A DNA stretch of 64,000 nucleotides from Bradyrhizobium genosp. L. Its GTDB lineage: Bacteria; Pseudomonadota; Alphaproteobacteria; Rhizobiales; Xanthobacteraceae. The notes under the pieces were generated by a model. It did no database searches, was not told the origin of the DNA, and saw only the letters and a list, made by a program, of their open reading frames with translations. The translations under genes were made by a program, and so were the position numbers. Positions within the stretch are counted from its first letter, which is position 1. Every line of letters starts with the position of its first letter. Below, piece after piece: positions 31,050 through 40,678 of the stretch. The stretch lies in NCBI RefSeq assembly GCF_015624485.1, contig NZ_CP061378.1, forward strand, positions 2,790,001 to 2,854,000, given 5' to 3'.

Positions 31050-32048
31050 ATGCAGATGCGGATCTTTGGACGCACGGGAATGCAGCTCTCGATCCTCGGC
31101 TTCGGCTGCGGTGCGGTAGGCGGATTGATGGTGCGTGGCGATCCTGCTGACCAGGAGCGGACCGTCGCGCGGGCGGTCGGCGCCGGCGTCAACTATTTCG
31201 ACACGGCGGTGCAGTACGGCGATGGACAGTCCGAGACGAATCTCGGCCGCGTGCTGCGGCAGCTGAAACCGACCAACGCGGTCGTCGGCACCAAGGTGCG
31301 TCTGCGGCCCGGCGAAGCTGGCCGCGTCGCCGACAGCGTCCGCGCCTCGCTCGAGGGCAGCCTGGCGCGGCTCGGTCTCGAGCGGGTCGACATCTTCCAC
31401 CTGCACAATCCGATCACCGCGCATGGCGGCGGAACGGTGCTCAGTGTCAGCCAGGTGCTTGACGACGTGGTGCCGGCGTTCCAGCGGCTGCGCGAGCAGG
31501 GCAAGGTGCGCTTTCTCGGCATGACGGCGGTCGGCGAGACCGCGGCCTTGCAGCAGGTGATCGATGCCGGCGCCTTCGACAGCGCGCAAATCGTCTACAA
31601 CATGCTCAATCCGTCGGCCGCGGAGGACCTGCCGCCGGATTATCCGGCGCAGGATTATGGACGCCTGTTCGATCGCACAAGGGCTGCCGGCGTCGGCGTC
31701 GTCGGCATCCGCGTGCTGGCCGGCGGCGCGCTGTCGGCGTCGACCGAGCGGCATCCAATCGCGGGCGCCGCGCCCGAACCGATCGGCTCCGCCATGAGCT
31801 ACGATGCCGATATCGCGCGCGCACGGCGGCTGATGCCGCTGGTCGAGGAGGGATTTGCGGCCAGCCTGACTGAAGCCGCCACGCGGTTTGCGCTGTCGCA
31901 TCCGGCGATGGGCACGATCCTGGTCGGCATGGCGACGCCGCAACAATTCGAGGACGCGCTTGCGGCCGCTGAGAAGGGGCCGTTGCCGCAGGCCGCACTG
32001 GCGCGGCTCTCGGAGTTGCGGCAGGGGTTTGCCGGCGAGGCGCGGTGA
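31050..32048 (+). CDS. Aldo/keto reductase
   Basis: This 332-residue TIM-barrel oxidoreductase has the family features: Asp-Tyr pair in NYFDTAVQYGDGQSE, catalytic Lys in VVGTKVRL, VDIFHLHNP, GKVRFLGMTAVGE, and the NADPH-binding GTILVGMATPQQ at the C-terminal end. Start: ATG 31050 lies seven bases from GGAGG; ATG 31044 is too close to that site and ATG 31056 is possible. It reduces an aldehyde or ketone with NADPH; the substrate is not readable. Standing between repeats, it is probably monocistronic. Confidence 0.85.
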   Translation: MQMRIFGRTGMQLSILGFGCGAVGGLMVRGDPADQERTVARAVGAGVNYFDTAVQYGDGQSETNLGRVLRQLKPTNAVVGTKVRLRPGEAGRVADSVRASLEGSLARLGLERVDIFHLHNPITAHGGGTVLSVSQVLDDVVPAFQRLREQGKVRFLGMTAVGETAALQQVIDAGAFDSAQIVYNMLNPSAAEDLPPDYPAQDYGRLFDRTRAAGVGVVGIRVLAGGALSASTERHPIAGAAPEPIGSAMSYDADIARARRLMPLVEEGFAASLTEAATRFALSHPAMGTILVGMATPQQFEDALAAAEKGPLPQAALARLSELRQGFAGEAR

Positions 32049-32102
32049 ACGCGCGGGCGAGGGCTTGATGGGTATCGCTGCTCCACCCATCCGACGAAGT
32101 CC

Positions 32103-32191
32103 GTAGGGTGGGCAAAGGAGCGTAAGCGACGTGCCCACCTTTCTTGCTCAGTGCCTGTGATGGTGGGCACACCTCGCTTTGCCCACCCTAC
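32103..32191. repeat. Nested palindromic repeat, GTAGGGTGGGCAAA family, copy 2
   Basis: Outer arms GTAGGGTGGGCAAAG (32103-32117) and its complement (32177-32191) enclose CGTGCCCACC (32130-32139) and GGTGGGCAC (32162-32170). Same nested organisation as copy 1 at 19287-19372 with a different centre, and again between convergent genes. Confidence 0.85.
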
Positions 32192-32211
32192 AGGATGCCT
32201 CCAAGATGCCG

Positions 32212-33180
32212 CTACAGCGTCACCACGATCTTGCCGAGGTGCTGGTTGGCTTCCATGTGCGCGAACGCCTTGCCGATGTCGGCGAATTTGTAGACCGCAT
32301 CGATCGGCAATTGCAGTTTGCGCGACTCGACTGCCGGCCAGATGTCCTTGCGTACCTCGTCGAAGATCTCGCGGATCTCCTCGATTGAGCGGGTGCGGAA
32401 GGTGACGCCGATATACTGGATGCGGCGTGCCGCGTGCAGGTCGAAGTTGAAATCGCCATGGGTGCCGCCGAGCCGGCCGACATTGACGATGCGGCCCTTG
32501 ACCCTGGTGGCCTTGAGATTCTGGTTCGCGACCGGACCTGAGACCTGATCGACGATCAGGTCGACGCCTTCGCCGTTGGTCGCCTGCAGCACCTGATCGA
32601 CCCAGCCGGGATCCTTGGAATCGACCGCGAGATCGGCGCCGAATTCCTTCAGGCGGCCACGGCGCATCGCATCGGTCGATGACCCGATCACCAGCTTGGC
32701 GCCCTTCAGCTTTGCGATCTGCATCGCCATCAGGCCGACGCCGGAGCTCGCGCCCTGGATCAGCACGCTCTGGCCCGGTTGCAGCGCGCCGTTGGTGACG
32801 ACGGCGTTGTGCATGGTGGCGAGCGCGACGGGCAGGGTGGCGGCCTCGTCGAAATTCATGTTCGAGGGCGCGCGGAACAGCCGGCCGTGATCGGCCAGCG
32901 TGTATTCGGCGAATGCGGCACCGCCCGAGCCCATGATGCGGTCACCGACCTTGACGCCCCTGGCCTCGGGGCCGAGTTCGGCGACCTCGCCGGACCATTC
33001 CATGCCGAGCACGGTGCCGACGCCGCCGGCCGCACCGTGGACGTGGCCCTTGGTCATGCCGAGGTCGGCGCGGTTCAGCCCGCAGGCATGGACCTTGACC
33101 AGCACCTGCGTGCCCTTTGGCGTGGGCTTTGCGACCTCAGTGATCTCGGGGCCGTTGCTGCCGTACACATAGGCTTTCAT
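32212..33180 (-). CDS. Medium-chain dehydrogenase/reductase, quinone-oxidoreductase type
   Basis: This 322-residue zinc-independent MDR protein has an N-terminal GroES-like domain (MKAYVYGSNGPEITEV, then VHACGLNRADLG), the Rossmann motif ASSGVGLMAMQIAKL at about 145-159, and a typical C-terminal end (GKAFAHMEANQHLGKIVVTL). It most likely reduces quinones or enones with NADPH in the cytoplasm. The substrate is unknown. It lies 27 bases downstream of the alpha/beta hydrolase gene on the same strand and may be cotranscribed with it. Confidence 0.85.
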   Translation of the reverse strand: MKAYVYGSNGPEITEVAKPTPKGTQVLVKVHACGLNRADLGMTKGHVHGAAGGVGTVLGMEWSGEVAELGPEARGVKVGDRIMGSGGAAFAEYTLADHGRLFRAPSNMNFDEAATLPVALATMHNAVVTNGALQPGQSVLIQGASSGVGLMAMQIAKLKGAKLVIGSSTDAMRRGRLKEFGADLAVDSKDPGWVDQVLQATNGEGVDLIVDQVSGPVANQNLKATRVKGRIVNVGRLGGTHGDFNFDLHAARRIQYIGVTFRTRSIEEIREIFDEVRKDIWPAVESRKLQLPIDAVYKFADIGKAFAHMEANQHLGKIVVTL

Positions 33181-33207
33181 GTTTTCTCTCCGGCGTTGCT
33201 GGCCGCG

Positions 33208-34203
33208 TTATGGTTGACGATCTTCGATCAGATGCTCACGGAAGAAGGTGACAATACGCGCGTTCCACTCCTTGTGGAAAGCGACGCGATCGAAGCCCGG
33301 CGGATCCGTGCAGATCTTCGGCCGGCGCTGGGCCAGATCGGCAGAGCAGGGCACCAGGAAGGCGAAGTGTCCGGCATTGCGGACCACATGATAGTCCGGC
33401 TTGACCGGAAGCTCGTCATTGATGGCTGCGACGTAGCCCGGATTGATTTCCGTGATGTGATCTTCGCCGCTGAGCTCCGAGGCCCAGAGCTGAACCGGTA
33501 TTTTGACGTCCTTCAACGCGTCGCGATCGAACAGCGGACCGAACGCGGGATCGGCGACGACCATGGCTTTCACGCGCGGGTCGTGAACGGCCGGTTCGGC
33601 CGGAAGCTTGTTGCGTTGCAGCTCCTCGCAGCTCGGCAGGCGATTGCCCTCCGGGCAGAACGCCGTCGCCTTGCGGATGTCGGGATTGGCGCCGGCGACG
33701 ACGAGGCCGGTGTAGCCGCCGCGCGAGAAGCCGAAGAAGCCGATCCTGCCGGGGTCGAGCCTGGCGTGGTCCGGCCAAGCGCCGAGCATGTAGTCGATCG
33801 CGCGCTTGATGTCGGCGGAACGCTCGACCAGCACGGCAAGCGTATCGGCCCGCGTCATGTCGCCGGAGCCGGTATCGACGGGATGATTGACGGCGACCAC
33901 GACAAAGCCGGCATCCGCCAGTGTCTCGGCGGTGTCGTGGTGTCCGGTGAAGCTGCCGCCGTAACCGTGCGACACCATGATGAGCGGCAGCTTGTCGCCG
34001 AGCACGGGGCAATCCGCCGTTCCCGGTAACGTCAACGTGCGGATCTTCACCTCGCCTGCGGGCGTGGCGCAGGGCGACCACACCGCGATTTGCATCGGTG
34101 GGGCGCCGTCGACCGGCACCTGGACGAGCCGAAGCCCGGCCGCATCGGCGCAGCTGGAGACCAGGCACAGGGCGGCCGCAACGACTGATGCGAACAGACG
34201 CAT
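33208..34203 (-). CDS. Secreted alpha/beta hydrolase (dienelactone-hydrolase / PAF-acetylhydrolase-like)
   Basis: This 331-residue protein has a signal peptide (MRLFASVVAAALCLVSSCADA), so it is probably periplasmic. The nucleophile is S160 in GFSRGG. The oxyanion region is VSHGYGGS, and a late histidine is in RNAGHFAFL. Several cysteines (C45, C65 and others) may form disulfides. The fold is that of predicted dienelactone hydrolases and PAF-acetylhydrolase-like esterases. Substrate unknown. Confidence 0.82.
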   Translation of the reverse strand: MRLFASVVAAALCLVSSCADAAGLRLVQVPVDGAPPMQIAVWSPCATPAGEVKIRTLTLPGTADCPVLGDKLPLIMVSHGYGGSFTGHHDTAETLADAGFVVVAVNHPVDTGSGDMTRADTLAVLVERSADIKRAIDYMLGAWPDHARLDPGRIGFFGFSRGGYTGLVVAGANPDIRKATAFCPEGNRLPSCEELQRNKLPAEPAVHDPRVKAMVVADPAFGPLFDRDALKDVKIPVQLWASELSGEDHITEINPGYVAAINDELPVKPDYHVVRNAGHFAFLVPCSADLAQRRPKICTDPPGFDRVAFHKEWNARIVTFFREHLIEDRQP

Positions 34204-34265
34204 ATGAACTCCGTCAGAGGACGTCCGGCGTCAGGAAGCCGGCTGACGTGGCAACAGCCAGGCCG

Positions 34266-35901
<1,636 letters not shown>

Positions 35902-35935
35902 GGCAACCTCCCTGGGGTCTCTGAGGCGACAAGAT

Positions 35936-35952
35936 TGGTATACATAATACCA
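35936..35952. promoter_or_regulatory. Oxalate-regulon operator, site upstream of CBS gene
   Basis: TGGTAT-ACATA-ATACCA is a perfect 6-bp inverted repeat with a 5-bp spacer, 35 bases before the CBS gene start. The same 17-bp pattern lies upstream of both OxlT-like genes, the 45-residue gene, the GntR gene and the acyl-CoA synthetase gene. The GT...AC symmetry is usual for GntR-family operators. Confidence 0.7.
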
Positions 35953-36074
35953 GTTGTCAACTCCGATGTGACGGAATCTACCACCAGGAAAACGCTGAAA
36001 TAGGCAGCTTTGCTGACGTTTCGAGTGATTTTTAGGGGATCCGACGATCGGGCAGAAATTCAGCCGGGGCAATA

Positions 36075-36091
36075 TGGTATGTGGCATGCCT
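36075..36091. promoter_or_regulatory. Weaker oxalate-regulon operator-like repeat
   Basis: TGGTAT-GTGGC-ATGCCT matches the regulon pattern with one mismatch in the right arm. It lies 174 bases upstream of the CBS gene start, beside the terminator of the OxlT-like gene, so it might be an auxiliary site or chance. Confidence 0.4.
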
Positions 36092-36100
36092 GTGTCGGAT

Positions 36101-36130
36101 GAAAGAAAAAGGCGCACGTTCCGGTGCGCC
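36101..36130 (-). terminator. Rho-independent terminator of the first OxlT-like gene
   Basis: On the minus strand, GGCGCAC-CGGAAC-GTGCGCC forms a 7-bp stem followed by TTTTTCTTTC, 33 bases after the transporter stop codon. Confidence 0.8.
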
Positions 36131-36162
36131 CTTCTCAGTCCCTCGGAATGAGCCTGTCTCGA

Positions 36163-37479
36163 TCAGGCCGTCTTGGCGTTCGGCGCAGCCGCGGCTTCGG
36201 CGGCGGCTTCGTTGCCGAGAATGAAGGCGCGCCGCAGCGGCTTGATCACGAACAGCGCCATCAGCGCGGCGGTGGCGTTGAGCGCGACCGCGATCACGAA
36301 CACCGCGTGCCAGCCGTAATTGGTGGCGACGATGCTGGCCGCCGGCACCAAGAGCGAGGCGGTGCCCTTGGCGGTGTAGAGCATGCCGTTGTTGGTGGTC
36401 GCGAACTTCGAGCCGAAGGTGTCGCCGCAGGTCGCCGGGAACAGCGAGTAGATCTCGCCGAACACGCCGAAATAGACCGCGGTCGACAGCACGAACACCA
36501 GCGGGTTGTGGCCCCAGGTCGACAGCGTCAGCAGCATCAACGCGCCGGTGCCGAAGGCGATGAACATGGTGTGCTCGCGGCCGATATTGTCGGACACCCA
36601 GCCGAAGAACGGGCGGCCGAAGCCGTCGAAGATGCGGTCGAGCGAGATCGCAAAGGTCAGCGCCGCCATCTGGAAGCCGGCGAGCGAGACCGGCGTGCTG
36701 GCGATCTTGTAGTCGTGCGCGATCGGGGCGATCTGCGCCGCCGCCATCAGCCCGCCGGAGGCGACCATCACGAACACCAGGTACATGACCCAGAAGATCG
36801 GGGTGCGCAGTACCTGCGGCGGCGTGAAGTCGATCTTGGTCTGCGGGAGGTTGAGCTGCTTCTTCTTCGGCGGCATCAAGAGCGATGGCGGACGGATGAA
36901 GAAGGCCAGCACGAACACGACCAGGCCTTGCCCGATGCCGAAATTGAAGAACGCGCTCTGGTAGCCGCTCGCGGCGATCATCTTGGCGATCGGCACCACC
37001 GTCAGCGCAGCGCCGGCACCGAAGCCGGCTGCGGTGGCACCGGCGGCAAGGCCGCGGCGATCGGGAAACCATTTCAGCGCATTGCCGACGCAGGTGCCGT
37101 ACACCGAGCCCGCGCCGATGCCGCCGAGCACCGCGGCGGCGTACAGCAGCGTGAGGGAATCGGCATAGGAGTTCAGCACCCAGGACAGCGCGATCATCAC
37201 GCCGCCGAACGCAATGACGAGACTAGGGCCGTATTTGTCGACGAACCAGGCTTCGACCGGCACCAGCCAGGTCTCGGTCACCACGAAGATCGTGAAGGCG
37301 AGCTGGATCGCCGCGCGGCCCCAGTGATGCGCGCCGTCGATCGGATCGACGAACAGGGTCCAGCCGTACTGCAGGTTGGCGATCATCGCCATGCAGACGA
37401 TGCCCATGGCGAGCTGCAGCCAGCGGAAGCCACTGGACGAAGGTTGAGCTTGTGTGACGGCTGTATTGCTGGAAACCAT
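36163..37479 (-). CDS. OxlT-like MFS transporter (oxalate/formate antiporter family), copy 1
   Basis: This 438-residue major-facilitator protein has 12 predicted membrane helices. It carries the family stretch NLQYGWTLFVDPID at the first helix, then ETWLVPVEAWFVDKYGP, GSVYGTCVGNALKWFPDRRGLAAGATAAGFGAGAALT, and FGEIYSLFPATCGDTFGSKFATTN. These are signatures of the oxalate:formate antiporter group. It probably brings oxalate into the cell, possibly exchanging formate. ATG 37479 has GGAGG five bases upstream. A TGGTAT-N5-ATTCCA operator lies 85 bases before the start. It is roughly half identical by eye to the second copy at 37720-39009. Confidence 0.88.
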   Translation of the reverse strand: MVSSNTAVTQAQPSSSGFRWLQLAMGIVCMAMIANLQYGWTLFVDPIDGAHHWGRAAIQLAFTIFVVTETWLVPVEAWFVDKYGPSLVIAFGGVMIALSWVLNSYADSLTLLYAAAVLGGIGAGSVYGTCVGNALKWFPDRRGLAAGATAAGFGAGAALTVVPIAKMIAASGYQSAFFNFGIGQGLVVFVLAFFIRPPSLLMPPKKKQLNLPQTKIDFTPPQVLRTPIFWVMYLVFVMVASGGLMAAAQIAPIAHDYKIASTPVSLAGFQMAALTFAISLDRIFDGFGRPFFGWVSDNIGREHTMFIAFGTGALMLLTLSTWGHNPLVFVLSTAVYFGVFGEIYSLFPATCGDTFGSKFATTNNGMLYTAKGTASLLVPAASIVATNYGWHAVFVIAVALNATAALMALFVIKPLRRAFILGNEAAAEAAAAPNAKTA

Positions 37480-37563
37480 CAAGTCCTCCCGAACGCGCCG
37501 GTCTTCTTTGAGACTCAGTGTCGCAATTGTAGTGACGTATCGTCGCTACTGTTGAGGGGATGT

Positions 37564-37580
37564 TGGTATACTATATTCCA
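37564..37580. promoter_or_regulatory. Oxalate-regulon operator upstream of OxlT-like copy 1
   Basis: TGGTAT-ACTAT-ATTCCA, one mismatch from a perfect inverted repeat with the conserved 5-bp spacer. A further half-site TGGCAT lies at 37619-37624. Confidence 0.65.
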
Positions 37581-37666
37581 GAAAGCAAGCCTATCATTCC
37601 GCTGCACCGCAGCAAATCTGGCATACTTAGGTCGAGTCCGGCACGTCATTTCTACGCGTAAAACGA

Positions 37667-37695
37667 AACGCGCCCGGCGTGCGGCCGGGCGCGTT
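37667..37695 (-). terminator. Terminator hairpin of OxlT-like copy 2
   Basis: AACGCGCCCGGC and GCCGGGCGCGTT form a perfect 12-bp stem with a 5-base loop. On the minus strand it is followed by TCGTTTTA, 25 bases after the copy 2 stop. Confidence 0.8.
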
Positions 37696-37719
37696 GTGAT
37701 GCGGGAAGGGCGAGGCTGG

Positions 37720-39009
37720 CTACGCGGCCGACTTCGCCACCACGAGCCTTCGCCAGGGTTTCAGCACCGCGATTGCGAGCAGCGAAGCCAGGATGTTGGC
37801 GCCGGCGGCGATGATGAAGACGTTGTCCCAATGCCCCGACGACTGCTGCATGTAGTTGGCGATCGGCACCAATAGCGCGGCGGTGCCCTTCGCGGTGTAG
37901 AGCAGGCCCGCATTGGTGGTCGCGAATTTGGCGCCGAAGGTGTCAGTGCAGGTCGAGGGAAATAGCGAGTAGATCTCGCCCCAGGCAAAGAACACCAGGC
38001 CCGACAGGATCACGAACCACACCGGATCGTGGCCGAGCATGTAGAGCGCCCAGATGCCGAGGCCCTCGATGCCGAAGGCGATGAACATCGTGTTCTCGCG
38101 GCCGATCATGTCGGAGATCCAGCCGAAGAACGGACGCGTCAGGCCGTTGAGGATGCGGTCGATGGTCGCGGCGAAGGTCACCGCCGTCATGGTCATGCCG
38201 ACCAGCGTCACCGGAACCGCATCGACCTTCCAGTCGACCGCGATCGGCTTCAGGTTCGCCGTCACCATCAAGCCGCCGGCGCCGACGATGACGAACATGA
38301 AGTACATCAGCCAGAAGATCGGCGCCCGCAGCACTTCGGCCGGCTGATAGTTGCGCCTGGTCTGGATCAGATTGGCGTTCTGCACCACCTGCGGCACTTG
38401 CCCCGTTTTCGGCGCGAGCAGGAAGAAGGACAGCGCCACGATGACGATGCCCTGGCCGAGACCGAAATACAGGAACGTGCTCTGGAAGCCGGAATCCTTG
38501 ATCATCGCCTGGATCGGCGCGACCGTCAGCGCCGAACCCGCGCCGAATCCTGCGGCGGTGATGCCGGCGGCGAGCCCGCGCTTGTCGGGAAACCATTTCA
38601 GCGCATTGCCGACGCAGGTGCCGTAGACGCCGCCGGCGCCGATGCCCGCGATGATCATGCCGAGATAGTAGCCGTTCAGCGTGGTCGCCTGCGCGTTGAT
38701 CGCCCAGCCGATCGCGCAGAGGATGCCGCCGATCAAGACCACGATGCGCGGACCATACTTATCGACGAACCAGCCTTCGACCGGCACCAGCCAGGTCTCG
38801 AACAGCACGAACAGGGTGAAGGCCCACTGGATCGAGGCGCGATCCCAACCGAATGTCTTCTGGATGTCGGGGACGAAGAACGTCCACCCGTATTGATAAT
38901 TTGCGATCATCACCATTGCGGCGACGCCGATCGCAAGCTGTGTCCAGCGATAGGTGTCGCTGACGCGCGCAACCGTAGGGGCCGTGGTTGCCTGAACCAT
39001 GTCCGACAT
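37720..39009 (-). CDS. OxlT-like MFS transporter (oxalate/formate antiporter family), copy 2
   Basis: This 429-residue, 12-helix MFS protein has the same signatures as copy 1: NYQYGWTFFVPDIQ, ETWLVPVEGWFVDKYGPRIVV, GGVYGTCVGNALKWFPDKRGLAAGITAAGFGAGSALT and WGEIYSLFPSTCTDTFGAKFATTN. The ATG at 39009 follows GGAGGAG; the longer frame to 39090 is not conserved in style. An operator TGGTAT-N5-ATGCCA lies 57 bases upstream. It has its own terminator and promoter, so the two paralogues are separate transcripts. They may differ in affinity or exchange partner. Confidence 0.88.
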   Translation of the reverse strand: MSDMVQATTAPTVARVSDTYRWTQLAIGVAAMVMIANYQYGWTFFVPDIQKTFGWDRASIQWAFTLFVLFETWLVPVEGWFVDKYGPRIVVLIGGILCAIGWAINAQATTLNGYYLGMIIAGIGAGGVYGTCVGNALKWFPDKRGLAAGITAAGFGAGSALTVAPIQAMIKDSGFQSTFLYFGLGQGIVIVALSFFLLAPKTGQVPQVVQNANLIQTRRNYQPAEVLRAPIFWLMYFMFVIVGAGGLMVTANLKPIAVDWKVDAVPVTLVGMTMTAVTFAATIDRILNGLTRPFFGWISDMIGRENTMFIAFGIEGLGIWALYMLGHDPVWFVILSGLVFFAWGEIYSLFPSTCTDTFGAKFATTNAGLLYTAKGTAALLVPIANYMQQSSGHWDNVFIIAAGANILASLLAIAVLKPWRRLVVAKSAA

Positions 39010-39065
39010 TGCTCCTCCCAAGGCGCGCTTATCGTCTTTCTGCTTGTGGCGCGCGATGGCCAGTT

Positions 39066-39082
39066 TGGTATCCGATATGCCA
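39066..39082. promoter_or_regulatory. Oxalate-regulon operator upstream of OxlT-like copy 2
   Basis: TGGTAT-CCGAT-ATGCCA: arms match the regulon consensus TGGYAT/ATRCCA exactly, 57 bases before the start of the transporter gene. Confidence 0.7.
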
Positions 39083-39267
39083 AGCTTCAACGCGGCGTCC
39101 GGCCGCGTGCGATTATGCCGCAGAGCTTTCGACGATCCCGACAGAAGACTAGTTCAAGGCAAAAACAAATGGCCCCAAAAAATTGGGGCCATTGGTCGAA
39201 GGTACAATTTCAGGTCGCATTTCGCGGCGAAAGCACTTCGCCGCCGAACGCCGCGGATGGCCTGCGC

Positions 39268-39405
39268 TCAGAGGCCGACGCGCGGCAGGTCGCCGTTGCG
39301 GTTGGAGATCTCCGCGCTCTTCATCAGCAGGCGGTCGATGGTGGCCAGCAGGCGGCCGAAGAGAGAGGTGGACGGCGCGAACGCGATTGCAGTGGTCTTT
39401 GACAT
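39268..39405 (-). CDS. Small conserved-type protein, 45 residues
   Basis: From ATG 39405 the product is MSKTTAIAFAPSTSLFG... and ends NGDLPRVGL. GGGGA lies about six bases upstream of the start. The middle (LFGRLLATIDRLLMKSAEISNRNGDLP) looks like an amphipathic helix of the type seen in short DUF1127-like proteins, but I cannot place it firmly. It has no signal peptide or membrane segment. An operator-like repeat lies 58 bases upstream, the same distance as for OxlT copy 2 and the GntR gene, so it is probably expressed with the oxalate genes. Confidence 0.6.
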   Translation of the reverse strand: MSKTTAIAFAPSTSLFGRLLATIDRLLMKSAEISNRNGDLPRVGL

Positions 39406-39462
39406 CGTGTGTCCCCTTGTCTGGGTGCCGGCAACGCGCCGGCTCATCGTTGGGGATAATCT

Positions 39463-39479
39463 ATGTATACCAGATACCA
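39463..39479. promoter_or_regulatory. Oxalate-regulon operator upstream of the 45-residue gene
   Basis: ATGTAT-ACCAG-ATACCA: the right arm is exact and the left arm keeps four of six bases. Spacer and distance to the gene (58 bases) agree with the other sites. Confidence 0.55.
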
Positions 39480-39565
39480 GCAGCAACGCGTTTGTTTGCA
39501 TAGCAGCATGGAAAGATATGCAATGCAGCAAAATGAGCTGATTGGCATCCCAGATCGCCAAAAAA

Positions 39566-39583
39566 CCGGCTTCCCGGAGCCGG
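39566..39583 (-). terminator. Rho-independent terminator of the DsrE/TAXI operon
   Basis: CCGGCT and AGCCGG pair around TCCCGG; on the minus strand the stem is followed by TTTTTTGGCG. It lies 40 bases after the DsrE-like gene. Confidence 0.75.
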
Positions 39584-39622
39584 CGACCTGCATTTCAGCG
39601 TGAGGACGTCGACCGCCGGAAG

Positions 39623-40102
39623 CTAGGGCTTCACGTAGGACCAGCCTTGCTCCTGAAGTTCCATCACGCGCACAACGCCTGAACTCACCACCTTCGCCTG
39701 GGGAACGAGGGTAATGTCCTTGTTTTCGGCCTTCCGCATTTTCTCCTGGGTATTGCCGCAGGCCCTGAACGAGATTTCCGGCGTGCTGAGTGCGAGCGTT
39801 TCGATCCGTGCCTTCACCGGAGAGGTGTCCTGGCGCAACATGTGCAAGCCTGGGCCGAACGTGACGATTTCGACCGAAACTTTCTTACCCAGGCCTTTGT
39901 AGTATTCCACGACGTTCGTGGCGTTGTTGAGCGTGAGGTTCATCATCGCTGGGTCGTTGCTGTTGACCTGCAGAATGAGACGGTGCTGCGCCTGGCTGGC
40001 GGTGTGCCGCTTGCCGCGCGTCACGTCCCCCGCCGATGCCGACGCGGCCGTGACCAGAGCGATGGCCGCGATCGCTCCCATCATGCTTCCAAATCTCTTC
40101 AC
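39623..40102 (-). CDS. Secreted DsrE-like protein
   Basis: This 159-residue protein has an N-terminal signal peptide (MKRFGSMMGAIAAIALVTAASASAG) and a DsrE/DsrF-type fold. The stretch LILQVNSNDPAMMNLTLNNATNVVEYY...KVSVEIVTFGPGLHML is the usual first half, and a single cysteine C115 in SFRACGNT is at the position of the sulfur-carrying cysteine. Periplasmic DsrE-like proteins of this type are common but poorly understood. GTG start with GGGAGA upstream. Last gene of the operon 43683-39623, 33 bases after the preceding gene. Confidence 0.8.
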   Translation of the reverse strand: MKRFGSMMGAIAAIALVTAASASAGDVTRGKRHTASQAQHRLILQVNSNDPAMMNLTLNNATNVVEYYKGLGKKVSVEIVTFGPGLHMLRQDTSPVKARIETLALSTPEISFRACGNTQEKMRKAENKDITLVPQAKVVSSGVVRVMELQEQGWSYVKP

Positions 40103-40135
40103 GATGCTTCTCCCTTTGAGTGTTCGGTTTCGTCG

Positions 40136-40678
40136 TCATCCGCTGCGCGGTTTGCTCATCGCCTGTGGCCAGTTGCATGCTCTCGCCAGCTTGTTTCGTA
40201 CCGCGCTCAAGCCGTTGAGCGAGAAATGCACTTCGCGCAGCGGACCGGTTCGAGGCGCGAGGCGGATCGCGATTTCGCCCGCGTCAGGCAAGGACTGCAG
40301 TAAAACAACGATATCGCCGGGAAAGACGGCACCGCTTCCGGACGATGGTGAACCAACTCCCAGCTGCACCGGCTGGTGATCGTCGATGCGGTACGAGATG
40401 GCATAGTCGTCGCCGCGGCCCGAGATGATCTGTCCCGTCACCACGAGACCGGTGCGACCATTGCGGCAGGAAATGGTAAGCTCCGATGCGGCGCCCTTTG
40501 CGGTGTCTCGGGATCGCGCGACGGCAACCACAACCGGCCTGTAGTCCAGCGGAGAGGTGGTTTCACTGATAATCCAGTTGTCGGCGGCAGCCGGAGATTG
40601 CGACAGGTTTTCCGCAAGCGCGCCTGCGCTCCCGACCGCGAAAACCGCCACGAGCAGGGGCCGCGCAACGATCCTCAT
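40136..40678 (-). CDS. Secreted protein of unknown function (VasI/IalB-like?)
   Basis: This 180-residue protein has a signal peptide (MRIVARPLLVAVFAVGSAGALA). The mature part has NWIISETTSPLDYRPVVVAVARS... and ELTISCRNGRTGLVVTG, with two cysteines that could form a disulfide. The pattern of a W..S..SP..Y start and a later L.I.C..G.T strand recalls VasI and invasion-associated-locus-B-like periplasmic proteins, but the match is only by eye. The ATG overlaps the stop of the TAXI gene (ATGA), so the two are translationally coupled. Confidence 0.6.
   Translation of the reverse strand: MRIVARPLLVAVFAVGSAGALAENLSQSPAAADNWIISETTSPLDYRPVVVAVARSRDTAKGAASELTISCRNGRTGLVVTGQIISGRGDDYAISYRIDDHQPVQLGVGSPSSGSGAVFPGDIVVLLQSLPDAGEIAIRLAPRTGPLREVHFSLNGLSAVRNKLARACNWPQAMSKPRSG

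Noticed and set aside
30845..31192. An N-terminal extension of the CDF transporter
   Set aside because: The extension lacks conserved or membrane character and overlaps the promoter and start of the aldo/keto reductase; ATG 30844 begins at the transporter domain.
39543..39560. TGGCAT-CCCAG-ATCGCCA as a further oxalate-regulon site
   Set aside because: An extra base breaks the arm, and it lies next to the terminator of the DsrE operon. I do not count it.
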